Below, piece by piece: positions 1-9,193 of a DNA stretch of 64,000 bases (positions are counted from its first letter, which is position 1; each line of letters begins with the position of its first letter). A program made the translations under genes and the position numbers. This DNA is from an uncultured Erythrobacter sp. (lineage in GTDB: Bacteria > Pseudomonadota > Alphaproteobacteria > Sphingomonadales > Sphingomonadaceae): positions 372,001 through 436,000 of the forward strand of contig CANMTU010000001.1 in NCBI GenBank assembly GCA_947501005.1, given 5' to 3'. The notes beneath the pieces are model-generated. The model made no database searches. It had not been told where the DNA came from and worked only from the letters and a program-made list of their open reading frames with translations.

Positions 1-500
1 CCGATCCCCGCCCCGGCCGAGATATGGCAGTTCGCGCCGATCTGGGCGCAGCTGCCAATGCTGGCGAAGGTGTCGACCATCGTGCCCTGGCCGACATAGG
101 CGCCGATATTGACGAAGCTCGGCATCAGCACGCAGCCTGGCGCGATATAGGCGCCTTCGCGGGCCACGGCGCCCGGCACCACGCGGAAGCCCGCCTCGCG
201 GAAGCGGCCCTCGTCCCACCCGGCGAACTTGCTCGGCACCTTGTCGAACGCGGGGTGGCCGGCGCTGCCGCCCTCCATCACGCGGTTGTCGTTCAGGCGG
301 AAGGACAGCAGGACGGCCTTCTTGAGCCACTGGTTGACCTGCCATCCGCCCTTGCCGTCGGGTTCGGCGACCCGGCCCTCGCCGCTGTCGAGCAGGGCGA
401 GCGCGCGTTCCACAGCCGCGCGCACATCGCCCGAAGCGGGGGAGACGTTGGCCCGGTCTTCCCAGGCGGCGTCGATGGTGCGGGCAAGGTCGGTCGTCAT
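1..500 (-). CDS. dapD: tetrahydrodipicolinate N-succinyltransferase (DapD), 3' part cut by window edge
   Basis: The enzyme transfers succinyl from succinyl-CoA to tetrahydrodipicolinate in the lysine/diaminopimelate pathway (cytosol). About 166 of the family's usual ~280 residues are visible. They comprise the alpha-helical N-terminal domain and the start of the left-handed beta-helix, recognisable from hexapeptide-type repeats such as [21 protein letters not shown] and ISAGAGIG at the window edge. The ATG at 498-500 gives the family-typical N-terminus [16 protein letters not shown]. The gene lies 50 bases downstream of the phosphotransferase gene on the same strand, but nothing links the two functions. 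The C-terminal half is outside the window. Confidence 0.93.
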   Translation of the reverse strand, partial: MTTDLARTIDAAWEDRANVSPASGDVRAAVERALALLDSGEGRVAEPDGKGGWQVNQWLKKAVLLSFRLNDNRVMEGGSAGHPAFDKVPSKFAGWDEGRFREAGFRVVPGAVAREGAYIAPGCVLMPSFVNIGAYVGQGTMVDTFASIGSCAQIGANCHISAGAGI

Positions 501-550
501 GCTGTGTCTCCGGGATCGCTGTGGCCGCCGCTGTTAGCAGCCGCGCGAAT

Positions 551-1630
551 TCAGTCCATCCCCGCCGCCTGCGCGAATTCGTAGGCCCGGTCGACCAGCG
601 GCCCGACCCGCGCGCTCATCTGCTTGGCATGGGCGGAGGAGGCGGTGCCGTCGATCACGCGCTTCTTGATCCCCTGGATGATGCCCGCGAGGCGGAACAG
701 ATTGTAGGAGAAATACCAGTCCATCGGCGGCACAGGATAGCCGGTGCGTGCGACATAGCGATCGACCGCTTCCTGCTGCGTCGGGATGCCGAGCGCCTCG
801 AGATCCTTGCCCAGCAAGCCGGCGCGGCCATCGCTCGCATTCTGCCAGTTGAGCATGAGATAGCTGAAATCCGCGATCGGATCGCCCAGTGTCGACAATT
901 CCCAGTCCAGCACCGCGAGCACTTCAGGCGCGTCCTTCTTGAAGATCAGATTGTCGAGCCTGTAATCGCCATGCACAACGCTGCTTTCGTGCTGCGGGGG
1001 GATGGTCTGCGGCAGCCATTCGATCAGCCGCTCCATCTTCTCCATATGCTCGGTTTCGGAGAGCTTGTACTGCTTCGACCACCGGGCGATCTGGCGCGCG
1101 CAGTAATCCATCGGTCTGCCGTAATCGCCCAACCCGATGGCTTCGGGATCCTTCAGATGGAGGTCGGCCATGGTATCGATCATGGCGTTGTAGATCGCGC
1201 GGCGTTCCTCCGGCTCCATGCCGGGCAGGGCGCCGTTCCACAAGGAGCGCCCATCGGCGAGGCTCATGACGAAGAACTTGGCTCCGATGACCTCGGGATC
1301 CTCGCACAGGCCATAGGTTTTCGGCACGGGAAAGCCGGTCGGCCCCAGGGCCGACATTGCGGCGTATTCCCGGTCCACCGCATGCGCGCTCGGCAGCAAT
1401 TTGCCGAAGGGCTGGCGGCGCAGGACGTAGGAGCGTGCGGGCGTGTCGATCCGGTAGGTCGGATTGGATTGGCCGCCCTTGAACTTGGAATATTCGATCG
1501 GGCCTTCGAACCCTTCGACGTTGGCCTTGAACCACGCGGTCAGCGCATCGAGGTCCATCGCGTCCTTGTCCGACACTTCGACGGTGCCGACCATCTCGGT
1601 GTCGAAATCGATCTTCGCGTCCTCGGCCAT
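551..1630 (-). CDS. phosphotransferase family protein (ACAD10/11-like APH fold)
   Basis: A 359-residue protein of the aminoglycoside-phosphotransferase/choline-kinase fold. Visible motifs are GGQSNPTY (about 52-59, nucleotide loop), VLRRQP (about 69-74), the catalytic loop HGDYRLDN (220-227) and the metal-binding LDWELSTLGDP (from 241). This subfamily resembles the kinase domain of ACAD10/ACAD11, which phosphorylates 4-hydroxyacyl-CoA so that it can enter beta-oxidation. The neighbouring acyl-CoA dehydrogenases support that role, but the substrate is inferred. The ATG at 1628-1630 shares one base with the stop of the upstream alcohol dehydrogenase (TGATG), so translation is probably coupled. 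Confidence 0.85.
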   Translation of the reverse strand: MAEDAKIDFDTEMVGTVEVSDKDAMDLDALTAWFKANVEGFEGPIEYSKFKGGQSNPTYRIDTPARSYVLRRQPFGKLLPSAHAVDREYAAMSALGPTGFPVPKTYGLCEDPEVIGAKFFVMSLADGRSLWNGALPGMEPEERRAIYNAMIDTMADLHLKDPEAIGLGDYGRPMDYCARQIARWSKQYKLSETEHMEKMERLIEWLPQTIPPQHESSVVHGDYRLDNLIFKKDAPEVLAVLDWELSTLGDPIADFSYLMLNWQNASDGRAGLLGKDLEALGIPTQQEAVDRYVARTGYPVPPMDWYFSYNLFRLAGIIQGIKKRVIDGTASSAHAKQMSARVGPLVDRAYEFAQAAGMD

Positions 1631-2718
1631 CAGTCGAACACCACCACGCTGCGGGCGGAGTGGCCGCCCTTCATCTTCTCGAACCCCTCGTTGATCTGTT
1701 CGAGCGGAATGCGCTCGGAAATGATCGTGTCGAGATCTAGCAAACCGCGCATGTAGAAATCGACGAGCCGCGGCAGGTCGACCGGGAAGCGGTTGTTGCC
1801 CATGATCGCGCCCTGCAGTTTCTTGCTGGCAAGCAGGTCCATCGCGCCAAGACCCACCTTGCAATCGAGCGGCATCATGCCGAGGATCGTCGCCGTGCCG
1901 CCGCGGCGCAGCAGCCGGACCGCGAGATCGGCGCTGGCCTGCCGGCCGACGGCCTCGATCGCGTGGTGCACCCCGCCGCCGGTGATCTTCATCACCTGTT
2001 CCACCGCGTCGCTCGCCATCGCATCGACCGTGTGGGTCGCGCCGAGGGTCTGGGCGAGTTCACGCTTTTCGGGCAGCGGATCGATCGCGATGACCTTGCC
2101 CGCGCCGGTGATCTTGGCCGCATTGATCGCGGCGAGGCCCACTCCGCCGCAACCGATCACGGCCACCGCCTCGCCCGGCACGACCGAGCAGGCGTTGAAG
2201 ATCGCGCCCGCCCCGGTCGTCACCGCGCAACCGATCACCGCAGCTCGGTCGAGCGGCATGTCCTTGTCGATCGCGACGCAGGCATGTTCGTGGATCAGCA
2301 TCTGTTCGCAGAAGGCCGAGAGGTTGAGCATCTGGGCCACCGTCTCGTCGCTGCCGGCGCGGGTGATGCGGGGGGCCTGCGTCTGCGAGCGGCGGACCTC
2401 GCTGCTGACGCACAGAGCCATGCGGCCGGTAACGCAGAACTCGCAATGGCCGCAGAAGGCGGAAAGGCAGGTGACCACATGGTCGCCCACCTTCACCGTC
2501 TTCACTTCGCTGCCCACCGCGCGGACCACGCCCGCCGCCTCGTGCCCCGGAATGGCAGGGAGGGGATGGGGATAGGACCCGTTGATGAAATGCAGGTCCG
2601 AATGACACAGGCCGCAAGCCTTGGTGTCGATCAGCACCTCGTGCGGCCCGGGATCGGCCAGTTCGACCTCGCCGATGGTCAGCGAGCCGGTGTGTTCGAG
2701 AATTGCTGCCTTAGCCAT
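1630..2718 (-). CDS. zinc-dependent alcohol dehydrogenase (MDR superfamily)
   Basis: A 362-residue medium-chain dehydrogenase. The catalytic zinc site shows Cys38 (GLCHSD) and His59 (GHE). The structural zinc site has all four cysteines, at 89, 92, 95 and 103. The Rossmann glycine motif GCGGVG lies near 194-199. It probably oxidises an alcohol with NAD+ in the cytosol. The overall pattern is close to class III-type and mycobacterial-type zinc ADHs, but the substrate cannot be read from sequence. The stop overlaps the phosphotransferase start by one base. Upstream, a REP-like palindrome separates it from the acyl-CoA dehydrogenase gene. Confidence 0.88.
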   Translation of the reverse strand: MAKAAILEHTGSLTIGEVELADPGPHEVLIDTKACGLCHSDLHFINGSYPHPLPAIPGHEAAGVVRAVGSEVKTVKVGDHVVTCLSAFCGHCEFCVTGRMALCVSSEVRRSQTQAPRITRAGSDETVAQMLNLSAFCEQMLIHEHACVAIDKDMPLDRAAVIGCAVTTGAGAIFNACSVVPGEAVAVIGCGGVGLAAINAAKITGAGKVIAIDPLPEKRELAQTLGATHTVDAMASDAVEQVMKITGGGVHHAIEAVGRQASADLAVRLLRRGGTATILGMMPLDCKVGLGAMDLLASKKLQGAIMGNNRFPVDLPRLVDFYMRGLLDLDTIISERIPLEQINEGFEKMKGGHSARSVVVFD

Positions 2719-2730
2719 ACTTTTTCAATT

Positions 2731-2812
2731 CCGTTCGTGCCGAGCCTGTCGAAGCGCTGCCTTTCTTCGGATGCAGCGCAAAAAGGAAAGACAGCCCTTC
2801 GACAAGCTCGGG
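2731..2812. repeat. REP-like intergenic palindrome, copy 1
   Basis: Two imperfect inverted arms, CGAGCCTGTCGAAG near 2741-2754 and CTTCGACAAGCTCGG near 2797-2811, flank a short spacer; the left arm is preceded by CCGTTCGTGC. Related arms occur at 9075-9135 and 27987-28079. Palindromes with a CTTCGACAAGCTC core are widespread between genes of sphingomonads. This copy lies between two co-directional genes of the catabolic arm and could affect mRNA stability or partial termination. Confidence 0.65.
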
Positions 2813-2840
2813 GCGAAGGGCTGTCTCCTGCGGAAAAGGG

Positions 2841-4169
2841 TTACTGCGCCGCTGCCGTGGCGCCCGCGCTGCCGGCGCTGGCGGCTTCGGCATTGTTGCT
2901 TTGCAAGCCCGAACCGTCGTCCTCGCTCGGATCGTGACGGCCGATCTCCATCCGCGCGATCGAGCGGGCATGCACCTCGTCCGGCCCGTCGGCGAGGCGC
3001 AGGGTCCGCATCGAGGCGTAGGACTTGGCCAGCCCGTAATCGTCGGACACGCCGCCGCCGCCATGCGCCTGGATGGCATCGTCGATGATCCGCAGGGCCA
3101 TGTTCGGCGCCTGCACCTTGATCATGGCGATTTCCTGCTTGGCCGCCTTGTTGCCGACCTTGTCCATCATGTCGGCGGCCTTGAGGCAGAGCAGACGGGT
3201 CATGTCGATATCGATGCGGGCGCGCGCGATCCGCTCTTCCCAGACCGAGTGCTTGTAGATCGGCTTGCCGAAGGCTTCGCGGGTCTGCAGGCGCTTGCAC
3301 ATCTTCTCAAGCGCTTCCTCGGCGACGCCGATGGTGCGCATGCAGTGATGGATACGGCCCGGCCCGAGGCGGCCCTGCGCAATCTCGAATCCGCGCCCTT
3401 CGCCCAGCAGCATGGCGTCTTCCGCCTTCACCCGGACATTGTTCAGCTCGATTTCCATGTGGCCGTGCGGCGCATCGTCATAGCCGAAGACGGGCAGGTA
3501 ACGCAGCACCTTCACCCCTTCGGCGTCGAGCGGCATGAGGACCATGGATTGCTGCTGGTGACGGTTCGCCTCCGTGTCGCTCTTGCCCATCACGATGGCG
3601 ACCTTGCAGCGCGGATCGCCCGCACCCGAAGACCACCATTTGCGCCCGTTGATCACGTAATCGTCGCCGTCACGCTCGATCCGGCATTCGATGTTGGTCG
3701 CATCCGAACTTGCCACCTGCGGTTCGGTCATCAGGAAGGCGGAGCGGATCTCGCCGTTCATCAGCGGGCCGAGCCACTTGTCCTTCTGCGCGCGGGTGCC
3801 GTAGCGGTGCAGCACTTCCATGTTGCCGGTATCGGGCGCGGAGCAGTTGAAGACCTCCGAGGCGAAACCGATGCGGCCCATCTCCTCGGCGCACAAGGCA
3901 TATTCGAGATTGGTGAGGCCCGGCCCCTCGAACTCGTAGCTTTCCTCGACATGGTTGTGGCTGTCGTTGCGCGGCGGCATGAACAGGTTCCAGATGCCTT
4001 CGCCCTTGGCCTTGGCCTTCAGATCCTCGACCACCTGGATGACTTTCCAACGGTCGCCCTGCGCGTCCTGTTCCTTGTAGGTCGAGATCGCGGGGCGGAC
4101 GTTCTGCTGGATGAAGGTCTTCACCCGGTCGCGCCAGTAGGCTTGCCTCTCGGTCGGTTCGAAATCCAT
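2841..4169 (-). CDS. acyl-CoA dehydrogenase family protein
   Basis: A 442-residue flavoprotein of the acyl-CoA dehydrogenase family, which introduces an alpha,beta double bond into acyl-CoA and passes electrons to ETF. The middle domain shows [15 protein letters not shown] and [12 protein letters not shown], the FAD/acyl-CoA-binding regions, and the C-terminal helical domain has [13 protein letters not shown]. It is longer than short-chain enzymes (~380) and resembles the ACAD10/11-type group, which fits the nearby APH-fold protein. The ATG at 4167-4169 follows an AAAGGA ribosome site. The reading frame stays open upstream, but that stretch (60 residues) looks non-coding. The C-terminus carries a low-complexity Ala/Gly tail. 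Confidence 0.9.
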   Translation of the reverse strand: MDFEPTERQAYWRDRVKTFIQQNVRPAISTYKEQDAQGDRWKVIQVVEDLKAKAKGEGIWNLFMPPRNDSHNHVEESYEFEGPGLTNLEYALCAEEMGRIGFASEVFNCSAPDTGNMEVLHRYGTRAQKDKWLGPLMNGEIRSAFLMTEPQVASSDATNIECRIERDGDDYVINGRKWWSSGAGDPRCKVAIVMGKSDTEANRHQQQSMVLMPLDAEGVKVLRYLPVFGYDDAPHGHMEIELNNVRVKAEDAMLLGEGRGFEIAQGRLGPGRIHHCMRTIGVAEEALEKMCKRLQTREAFGKPIYKHSVWEERIARARIDIDMTRLLCLKAADMMDKVGNKAAKQEIAMIKVQAPNMALRIIDDAIQAHGGGGVSDDYGLAKSYASMRTLRLADGPDEVHARSIARMEIGRHDPSEDDGSGLQSNNAEAASAGSAGATAAAQ

Positions 4170-4215
4170 CGGTTCGGTCCTTTCTTTGCTATCGCTGTTC
4201 GTTCGAAAATCAGAT

Positions 4216-5685
4216 TCAGGGCTTGATCGCCAGGGCATCGGGATCGGCGCGGGCGACATCGTCGATCGGATCGGCTTCGCCGGCCCTGCGCGCTTCGCGC
4301 AGCGCGACGCGGGCCTCGTGATCCTCGCGCGAAATGGGGAAGCGTGCAAGCCAGTAGGCGGCGATCAGCGCCAGCACGGTGGTGGCCGCCAGGTAGAGCC
4401 AGACCAGACGCGACACCGTATCGCCCGCAACCGCCGATTGCGGCGTGCCTGGCGTGAGGGCGAGGGACTGGATGATCAGGCTGGTGAGCAGGATGCCCCC
4501 GCCGGTCGCGCATTTCTGCACCAGCCAGTTGCCGGAATAGAAAGTGCCTTCCGCGCGCCGTCCGGTCCGCTCCTCGAACGCCTCGACGATCTCCGCCACC
4601 ATCGAGGTGGCCGAGATGCTGGCGACCACGCTGGACGTGTTCCCGAAGACGAGGAACACGTAATACAGCGCGGTCGATGCCGTGCCGCCGGTCTCCGGCC
4701 AAAATCCCGCCAGCAGCAGAAGGTAGGGCACGGCGAAGAACCCCAACCCGGCAAGCGCGCCGAAGGCGGCCACCCTGGGCTTGCCGAGCCGGCGGTGAAG
4801 CGGGCCGACTATGACGAACATCAGCACGACGGAAACGAACAGCGCGGCGGGAAACAGCTTGAAGGCGAGTTCGGAAAACTGCCAGACATACAGGTTGACG
4901 TATTGCGTGATCGAGAACGTCATGCCCTGCAGCACATAGGCCGCCAGCCCCCCGGCGGCGTAGATCACGAAGGCGCGTTCGCTGAAGGCTTCGAAGATCT
5001 CTCCGAACGCGCTGCGGAGCGAGAAGGGCGGCGGCCGGTCGGCCGGACGATGGGCGACGGTGCGATGCTGCAACGCCGCCGAACCGATCACCGCCACCGC
5101 CATCAGGATCGCGCCGAACAGCCCGTATTGCGCATAACCCTCGGGCCGCAGCTGCGATTCCGGGGTTGGCAGGAACACCGCGAAGGTAAGCACCATCATC
5201 AACAGCCCGCCGAGCCAGGCGGACAGGAAGCGATAGCGGAACAGCGTGGTGCGCTCGTCATAATCGTCGGTGATTTCGGGGACGAGACTGATCGATGGCA
5301 CCTCGCACGCCGACAGCAGCAGGCGCACACCGACAGCGAGGACGACGATTTCCCAATAGCTCGGCGTGCCGGAAAAGGGCGGCGACCACAGCAGCGCCCA
5401 CAGCACCGCCAGGGGGATCGGCGCGAAATAGAGCCACGGAAGCCGGCGGCCCCAGCGCGTATAGGTCCGGTCCGACAAATTGCCGATCAGCGGATCGACA
5501 AAGGCATCGACCACCAGGGCGGTCGCCAGCGCGGCACCGACCACGCTCGCCTCCACTCCAAGAACGAGGTTGTAGAACGGCAGGAGAAAGAAGCTGAAGC
5601 CGCCATCCTTCACGCCGAAGGCGACCGCCCCGAAGCCATGCGACAGCTTCAGGCGCTGGGACAGGGGGCCGGTTGTGAAAGCCAT
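4216..5685 (-). CDS. MFS/GPH-type sugar or organic-anion cation symporter
   Basis: A 489-residue inner-membrane protein with about twelve hydrophobic segments. The N-terminus ([20 protein letters not shown]) and the loop [20 protein letters not shown], which matches the family's D-P-x-x-G-x-x-S-D-R-T signature, place it in the glycoside-pentoside-hexuronide:cation symporter branch of MFS. It presumably imports a substrate of this catabolic cluster; which one is unknown. The ATG at 5683-5685 shares one base with the stop of the SDR gene upstream. The gap to the acyl-CoA dehydrogenase downstream is 46 bases. Confidence 0.85.
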   Translation of the reverse strand: MAFTTGPLSQRLKLSHGFGAVAFGVKDGGFSFFLLPFYNLVLGVEASVVGAALATALVVDAFVDPLIGNLSDRTYTRWGRRLPWLYFAPIPLAVLWALLWSPPFSGTPSYWEIVVLAVGVRLLLSACEVPSISLVPEITDDYDERTTLFRYRFLSAWLGGLLMMVLTFAVFLPTPESQLRPEGYAQYGLFGAILMAVAVIGSAALQHRTVAHRPADRPPPFSLRSAFGEIFEAFSERAFVIYAAGGLAAYVLQGMTFSITQYVNLYVWQFSELAFKLFPAALFVSVVLMFVIVGPLHRRLGKPRVAAFGALAGLGFFAVPYLLLLAGFWPETGGTASTALYYVFLVFGNTSSVVASISATSMVAEIVEAFEERTGRRAEGTFYSGNWLVQKCATGGGILLTSLIIQSLALTPGTPQSAVAGDTVSRLVWLYLAATTVLALIAAYWLARFPISREDHEARVALREARRAGEADPIDDVARADPDALAIKP

Positions 5686-6563
5686 CAGGCGGGCCCGGCC
5701 CCCCGGCTCTGTTGCTGCTCCTGCTGCGGCGCGTTCGCCATCGTCTCGAGCGCATCGAACAGGCCCGCTTCTTCGGGGTCCCAGCTGTGCCGGGGGCCAA
5801 GCGTGATGCCGCCATCGACCAGGATCGAAGCGCCGGTGACGAAACCCGCCGCCTCGCTCGCGAGATAGGCGACCGCCTCGGCGATGTCGCGCGCCTGCCC
5901 GCCACGCGCGACCGGCTGCGCATTGGCCGACATCTGCGCGATGGCATTGTTGGCCATGCGCTGCATGTCGCCCTCGATGCCGAGCGATGCGGTGAAGATG
6001 TTGGTGTTGATGAAGCCGGGTTGCACCGCGTTCACCCGGATGCCGAACTGCGCCAGATCGGTCGCCGCGACCTTGGTGAGGTGAAGCACGCCGGCCTTGG
6101 CCACCGAATAGGCGGTGGGCGCATAACCCGGTCCGACCGCGGCAACGCTGCTTGTGTTGACGATGCTCGCGCCGCGGCGACCCTTCATGTGCGGCACGGC
6201 ATAGCGGATGCCGAACGCGACCGAGCGCAGCAGCAGGTCCATCGTGCGGTCCCACTCAGCCGGCTCGATCTCGGCGATGGAGGCGCGCGCGCCGCCGGCA
6301 CCGGCATTGTTGAACACGGTGTCGATCCCGCCGCCCGGCTGCGCGGCTTCGTTCATCAGCGCCTCGATGGCGGCCGGGTCGCTCACGTCGCAGCGCACGA
6401 ACCGTACCGCGCCTTCGCATTCGCTTGCGATCCGGCGCCCCGCATCCTCGTCGATATCGGCGCTCACCACGTCGGCACCCTCGGCGGCGAACAGGCGTAC
6501 CGCCTCCGCCCCGATACCGGATGCGCCGCCGGTGACGACGACCGTTTTGCGCGAGAATCGCAA
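5685..6563 (-). CDS. short-chain dehydrogenase/reductase (SDR)
   Basis: A 292-residue classical SDR. It shows TGGASGIG near residues 11-18 (cofactor loop), NNAG, the catalytic Ser (NTSSVA) and YSVAK, and a C-terminal GGITLG. An acidic D-I-D after the second strand suggests preference for NAD(H). About 30 extra residues at the C-terminus (Gln/Ala-rich) are unusual for a ~250-residue family. It is the first gene of the minus-strand catabolic arm, with the promoter expected in 6564-6738. A hydroxyacyl-CoA or alcohol dehydrogenase role is likely from context, but the substrate is not determined. Confidence 0.88.
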   Translation of the reverse strand: MRFSRKTVVVTGGASGIGAEAVRLFAAEGADVVSADIDEDAGRRIASECEGAVRFVRCDVSDPAAIEALMNEAAQPGGGIDTVFNNAGAGGARASIAEIEPAEWDRTMDLLLRSVAFGIRYAVPHMKGRRGASIVNTSSVAAVGPGYAPTAYSVAKAGVLHLTKVAATDLAQFGIRVNAVQPGFINTNIFTASLGIEGDMQRMANNAIAQMSANAQPVARGGQARDIAEAVAYLASEAAGFVTGASILVDGGITLGPRHSWDPEEAGLFDALETMANAPQQEQQQSRGAGPA

Positions 6564-6738
6564 GTCTCTCTCCCTTGTTCTCCTGCCCCATGCTTAGGGC
6601 AGCACGAGGCAGGGTCAACGGAAACCGTGGAAGCGGCACGGCGACGTTACGGCATGGCGAAGTGATGTGGAAAGGCTTGCAGGCGGGGGGCTTTTCGCCA
6701 TACCTAGTTCTTGAATACGCATCCGCGAGAGAGGAACG

Positions 6739-7926
6739 ATGATGGCCGAAACCGATCTGGAGAGCTTCCGCGCCGAGGCGCGCGAATGGCTCGAAGCCAA
6801 TTGCCCGCCCGAAATGCGCGAACCCGTCCGCGACGAGGGGGACGTCTATTGGGGCGGCCGCAATGCCAGCTTCAAGAGCGAAGCGCAGAAAGCCTGGTTC
6901 GAGGCCTGCCGCGACAAGGGCTATACCGTGCCCGAATGGCCCAAGCCCTATGGCGGTGCCGGCCTCTCGCCCGCCGAGGGCAAGATCCTGCGGCAGGAAA
7001 TGGCACGCATCAACGCGCGCCCGCCGCTCTCCAGCTTCGGCATCTGGATGCTCGGCCCGGCTCTGCTGCATTTCGGCACCGAAGCGCAGAAGCAGCGCTT
7101 CCTCAACGAGATCGCGCGCGGCGAGATCCGCTGGTGCCAAGGCTATAGCGAGCCGGGCAGCGGCAGCGATCTCGTCTCCATGCAGACCTATGGCGAGGAC
7201 AAGGGCGATCACTGGATCGTCAACGGCCAGAAGATCTGGACCTCCTATGCCGACGAGGCCGACTGGATCTTCTGCCTCGTCCGCACCGACAAGGAGAACA
7301 AGTACCAGGGCATCACCTTCATGCTGTTCGACATGACCAATGAAGGGGTCAGCACCAAGCCGATCAAGCTGATCAGCGGCAACAGCCCGTTCTGCGAAAC
7401 CTTCATGGACGACGTGACGGTCCCCAAATCCTATGGCGAGGACATTCCCGGCTATGTCGGCGAGATCAATCGCGGCTGGGACGTGGCGAAATACCTGCTC
7501 GGCCACGAACGCGAGATGATTTCGGCCACCGGCGGCGGCGACCGGGCAAGCTCGCTCGGCGCGGTGTCGGCGCGGCAGGGCGAGCTCGATCCGGTGCTGC
7601 GCGCCGAACTCGCGCTGTTCGATGTCGATGCGCTGTCCTTCACCGCGATGAGCGAGAAGTTCATGGACGAGCTGAAGGCGAGCAAGGGACACCCCGCCCA
7701 GCCCAACATGCTCAAATATGCCGGCACCGAACTCAACAAGCGCCGGCACGAATTGATCATGGCGGCAGGCGGCAGCCGGGCGCTCGAATGGGAGAGCGAG
7801 GAAACGCAAGGCGGCAAGCCTGCGCGCAGCTGGCTCCGGACCAAGGCCAATTCGATCGAGGGCGGTACCAGCGAAGTCATGCTGAACGTCATCGCCAAAC
7901 GTATTCTAGACTTGCCCGGAGCCTGA
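6739..7926 (+). CDS. acyl-CoA dehydrogenase, first of an adjacent pair
   Basis: A 395-residue acyl-CoA dehydrogenase with CQGYSEPGSGSDLVSM and NGQKIWTSYADEAD in the flavin-binding middle domain, and SIEGGTSEVMLNVIAKR near the C-terminus, typical of FadE-type enzymes. Start ATGs occur in tandem at 6739 and 6742; GAGG at 6731-6734 is better spaced for the second. The next acyl-CoA dehydrogenase starts three bases after its stop, so the two are probably made together. Such pairs in other bacteria form mixed alpha2-beta2 enzymes acting on bulky or steroid-like acyl-CoAs, which is an inference here. Confidence 0.92.
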   Translation: MMAETDLESFRAEAREWLEANCPPEMREPVRDEGDVYWGGRNASFKSEAQKAWFEACRDKGYTVPEWPKPYGGAGLSPAEGKILRQEMARINARPPLSSFGIWMLGPALLHFGTEAQKQRFLNEIARGEIRWCQGYSEPGSGSDLVSMQTYGEDKGDHWIVNGQKIWTSYADEADWIFCLVRTDKENKYQGITFMLFDMTNEGVSTKPIKLISGNSPFCETFMDDVTVPKSYGEDIPGYVGEINRGWDVAKYLLGHEREMISATGGGDRASSLGAVSARQGELDPVLRAELALFDVDALSFTAMSEKFMDELKASKGHPAQPNMLKYAGTELNKRRHELIMAAGGSRALEWESEETQGGKPARSWLRTKANSIEGGTSEVMLNVIAKRILDLPGA

Positions 7927-7929
7927 TCG

Positions 7930-9069
7930 ATGCCTCTCTACCACGACGACGACCAGACGATGCTGGCCGAAACCGCCAGCCAGTTCATGCGCGAGGAAGG
8001 CGCGATCGCCAAACAGCTGCGCCACTGGCGCGACCGCGACTGCAAGGACGGCTTCGGCCACGACCTGTGGAAGCAGATGGCGGAGATGGGCTTCACCGGC
8101 ATGCTCGTATCCGAAGAGGACGGCGGGCTCGGCATGGGGCAGGTCGAGGCGAACATCGTGCTCGAGGAGATCGGCCGCAATCTCACGCCCTCGCCCTTCC
8201 TCACCAGTTCGGTGCTCGCGGCGACCGCGCTCAAGCATGCGGACAATAGCGCGCGCGAACGCTGGCTGCCGGGCCTCGTCAGCGGCGACCACGTCTATTC
8301 AGTCGCGATCGACGAAGGGGCCAAGCACCGGCCGGAACGCATCGCGATGAAGGCAGAAAAATCCGGCAACGGTTTCCGTCTCAGCGGCACCAAGGATTTC
8401 GTCCTGCATGGCGCGAGTGCCGACATGCTGATCGTCGCCGCGCGCACCTCGGGCAGCGACACCGACAAGGACGGCGTCACCCTGTTCGCCGTGCCGAAGG
8501 ATGCCAGCGGTCTCGACCACGAGGCGGTACGGCTGGTGGATAGTTCCATGGCGACCCATACGCGGTTCGACGGCGTCGAGCTGGATGGCGACGCGGTGAT
8601 CGGCGAAGTCGATGGCGGGCGCGAAATCCTCGACGTCATGCTGCGGGCCGGCCGGGTCGGCGCGGCGGCGGAAGGCGTCGGCGTCGCATCGGGCGCGATG
8701 GACATGACGGTCGACTACCTCAAGCAGCGCAAGCAGTTCGGCCGTCTTATCGGTGAATTCCAGGGCCTGCAGCACCGCGCCGCGCATCTTTACTCCGAAG
8801 TCGAGATCGCCCGCGCCGTCACCATCAAGGCGGCCCAGTTGCACGACGGCGGCAGCGAAAAGGCCGACCTCATGGCCAGCGTCGCCAAGGCCAAGGTTGC
8901 CCGGGCGGCCGGTCTCGCAGTCCGCGAAGGCGTGCAGATGCATGGTGGCATCGGCATGACCGACGAATACGATATCGGCTTTTACATGAAGCGCGACCGG
9001 GCATTGCAGGAATTCCTCGGCGACCAGTATTATCACGCCAACCGGGTAGCGGAGTTGAGCGGGTATTGA
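7930..9069 (+). CDS. acyl-CoA dehydrogenase, second of an adjacent pair
   Basis: A 379-residue acyl-CoA dehydrogenase. The C-terminal domain has the conserved QRKQFGRLIGEFQGLQHR and QMHGGIGMTDEYDIGF. The middle domain lacks the usual T-E-P-x-x-G-S-D motif, having SVAIDEGAKHRPERIA instead. That divergence often marks the partner subunit in two-gene acyl-CoA dehydrogenases. The stop of the preceding gene is three bases away. Reaction: acyl-CoA desaturation, with electrons passed to ETF; the chain or ring type of the substrate is unknown. Confidence 0.9.
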   Translation: MPLYHDDDQTMLAETASQFMREEGAIAKQLRHWRDRDCKDGFGHDLWKQMAEMGFTGMLVSEEDGGLGMGQVEANIVLEEIGRNLTPSPFLTSSVLAATALKHADNSARERWLPGLVSGDHVYSVAIDEGAKHRPERIAMKAEKSGNGFRLSGTKDFVLHGASADMLIVAARTSGSDTDKDGVTLFAVPKDASGLDHEAVRLVDSSMATHTRFDGVELDGDAVIGEVDGGREILDVMLRAGRVGAAAEGVGVASGAMDMTVDYLKQRKQFGRLIGEFQGLQHRAAHLYSEVEIARAVTIKAAQLHDGGSEKADLMASVAKAKVARAAGLAVREGVQMHGGIGMTDEYDIGFYMKRDRALQEFLGDQYYHANRVAELSGY

Positions 9070-9074
9070 CGCCA

Positions 9075-9135
9075 GGGTGCGGCGCGTGTCCTTCGACAGA
9101 CCGATGACGAACGGGCCTTTCGCATCGCCGCACCC
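9075..9135. repeat. inverted repeat / REP-like element, copy 2
   Basis: A perfect 10-base inverted repeat (GGGTGCGGCG at 9075-9084, CGCCGCACCC at 9126-9135) encloses TCCTTCGACAGACC and ACGAACGGG, which resemble the arms of the palindrome at 2731-2812; a related GAGCTTGTCGCAGG follows. It lies six bases after the acyl-CoA dehydrogenase stop and before the SDR ribosome site, so it may stabilise or attenuate the message. Confidence 0.6.
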
Positions 9136-9193
9136 ACCCCGTTCAACCTGAGCTTGTCGCAGGCGACGCCTGGCCTCTGACCCAAGGAGAATT

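Noticed and set aside
521..1756. Long plus-strand open frame (about 410 codons) opposite the phosphotransferase and alcohol dehydrogenase genes
   Set aside because: It is antisense to two clear enzymes with intact motifs; long antisense frames are expected in GC-rich DNA. Its translation has no recognisable domain.
4186..5868. Plus-strand open frame of about 560 codons across the MFS gene
   Set aside because: Highly polar Arg/Gln/Gly-rich translation typical of the antisense of a membrane-protein gene; the minus strand encodes a convincing transporter.
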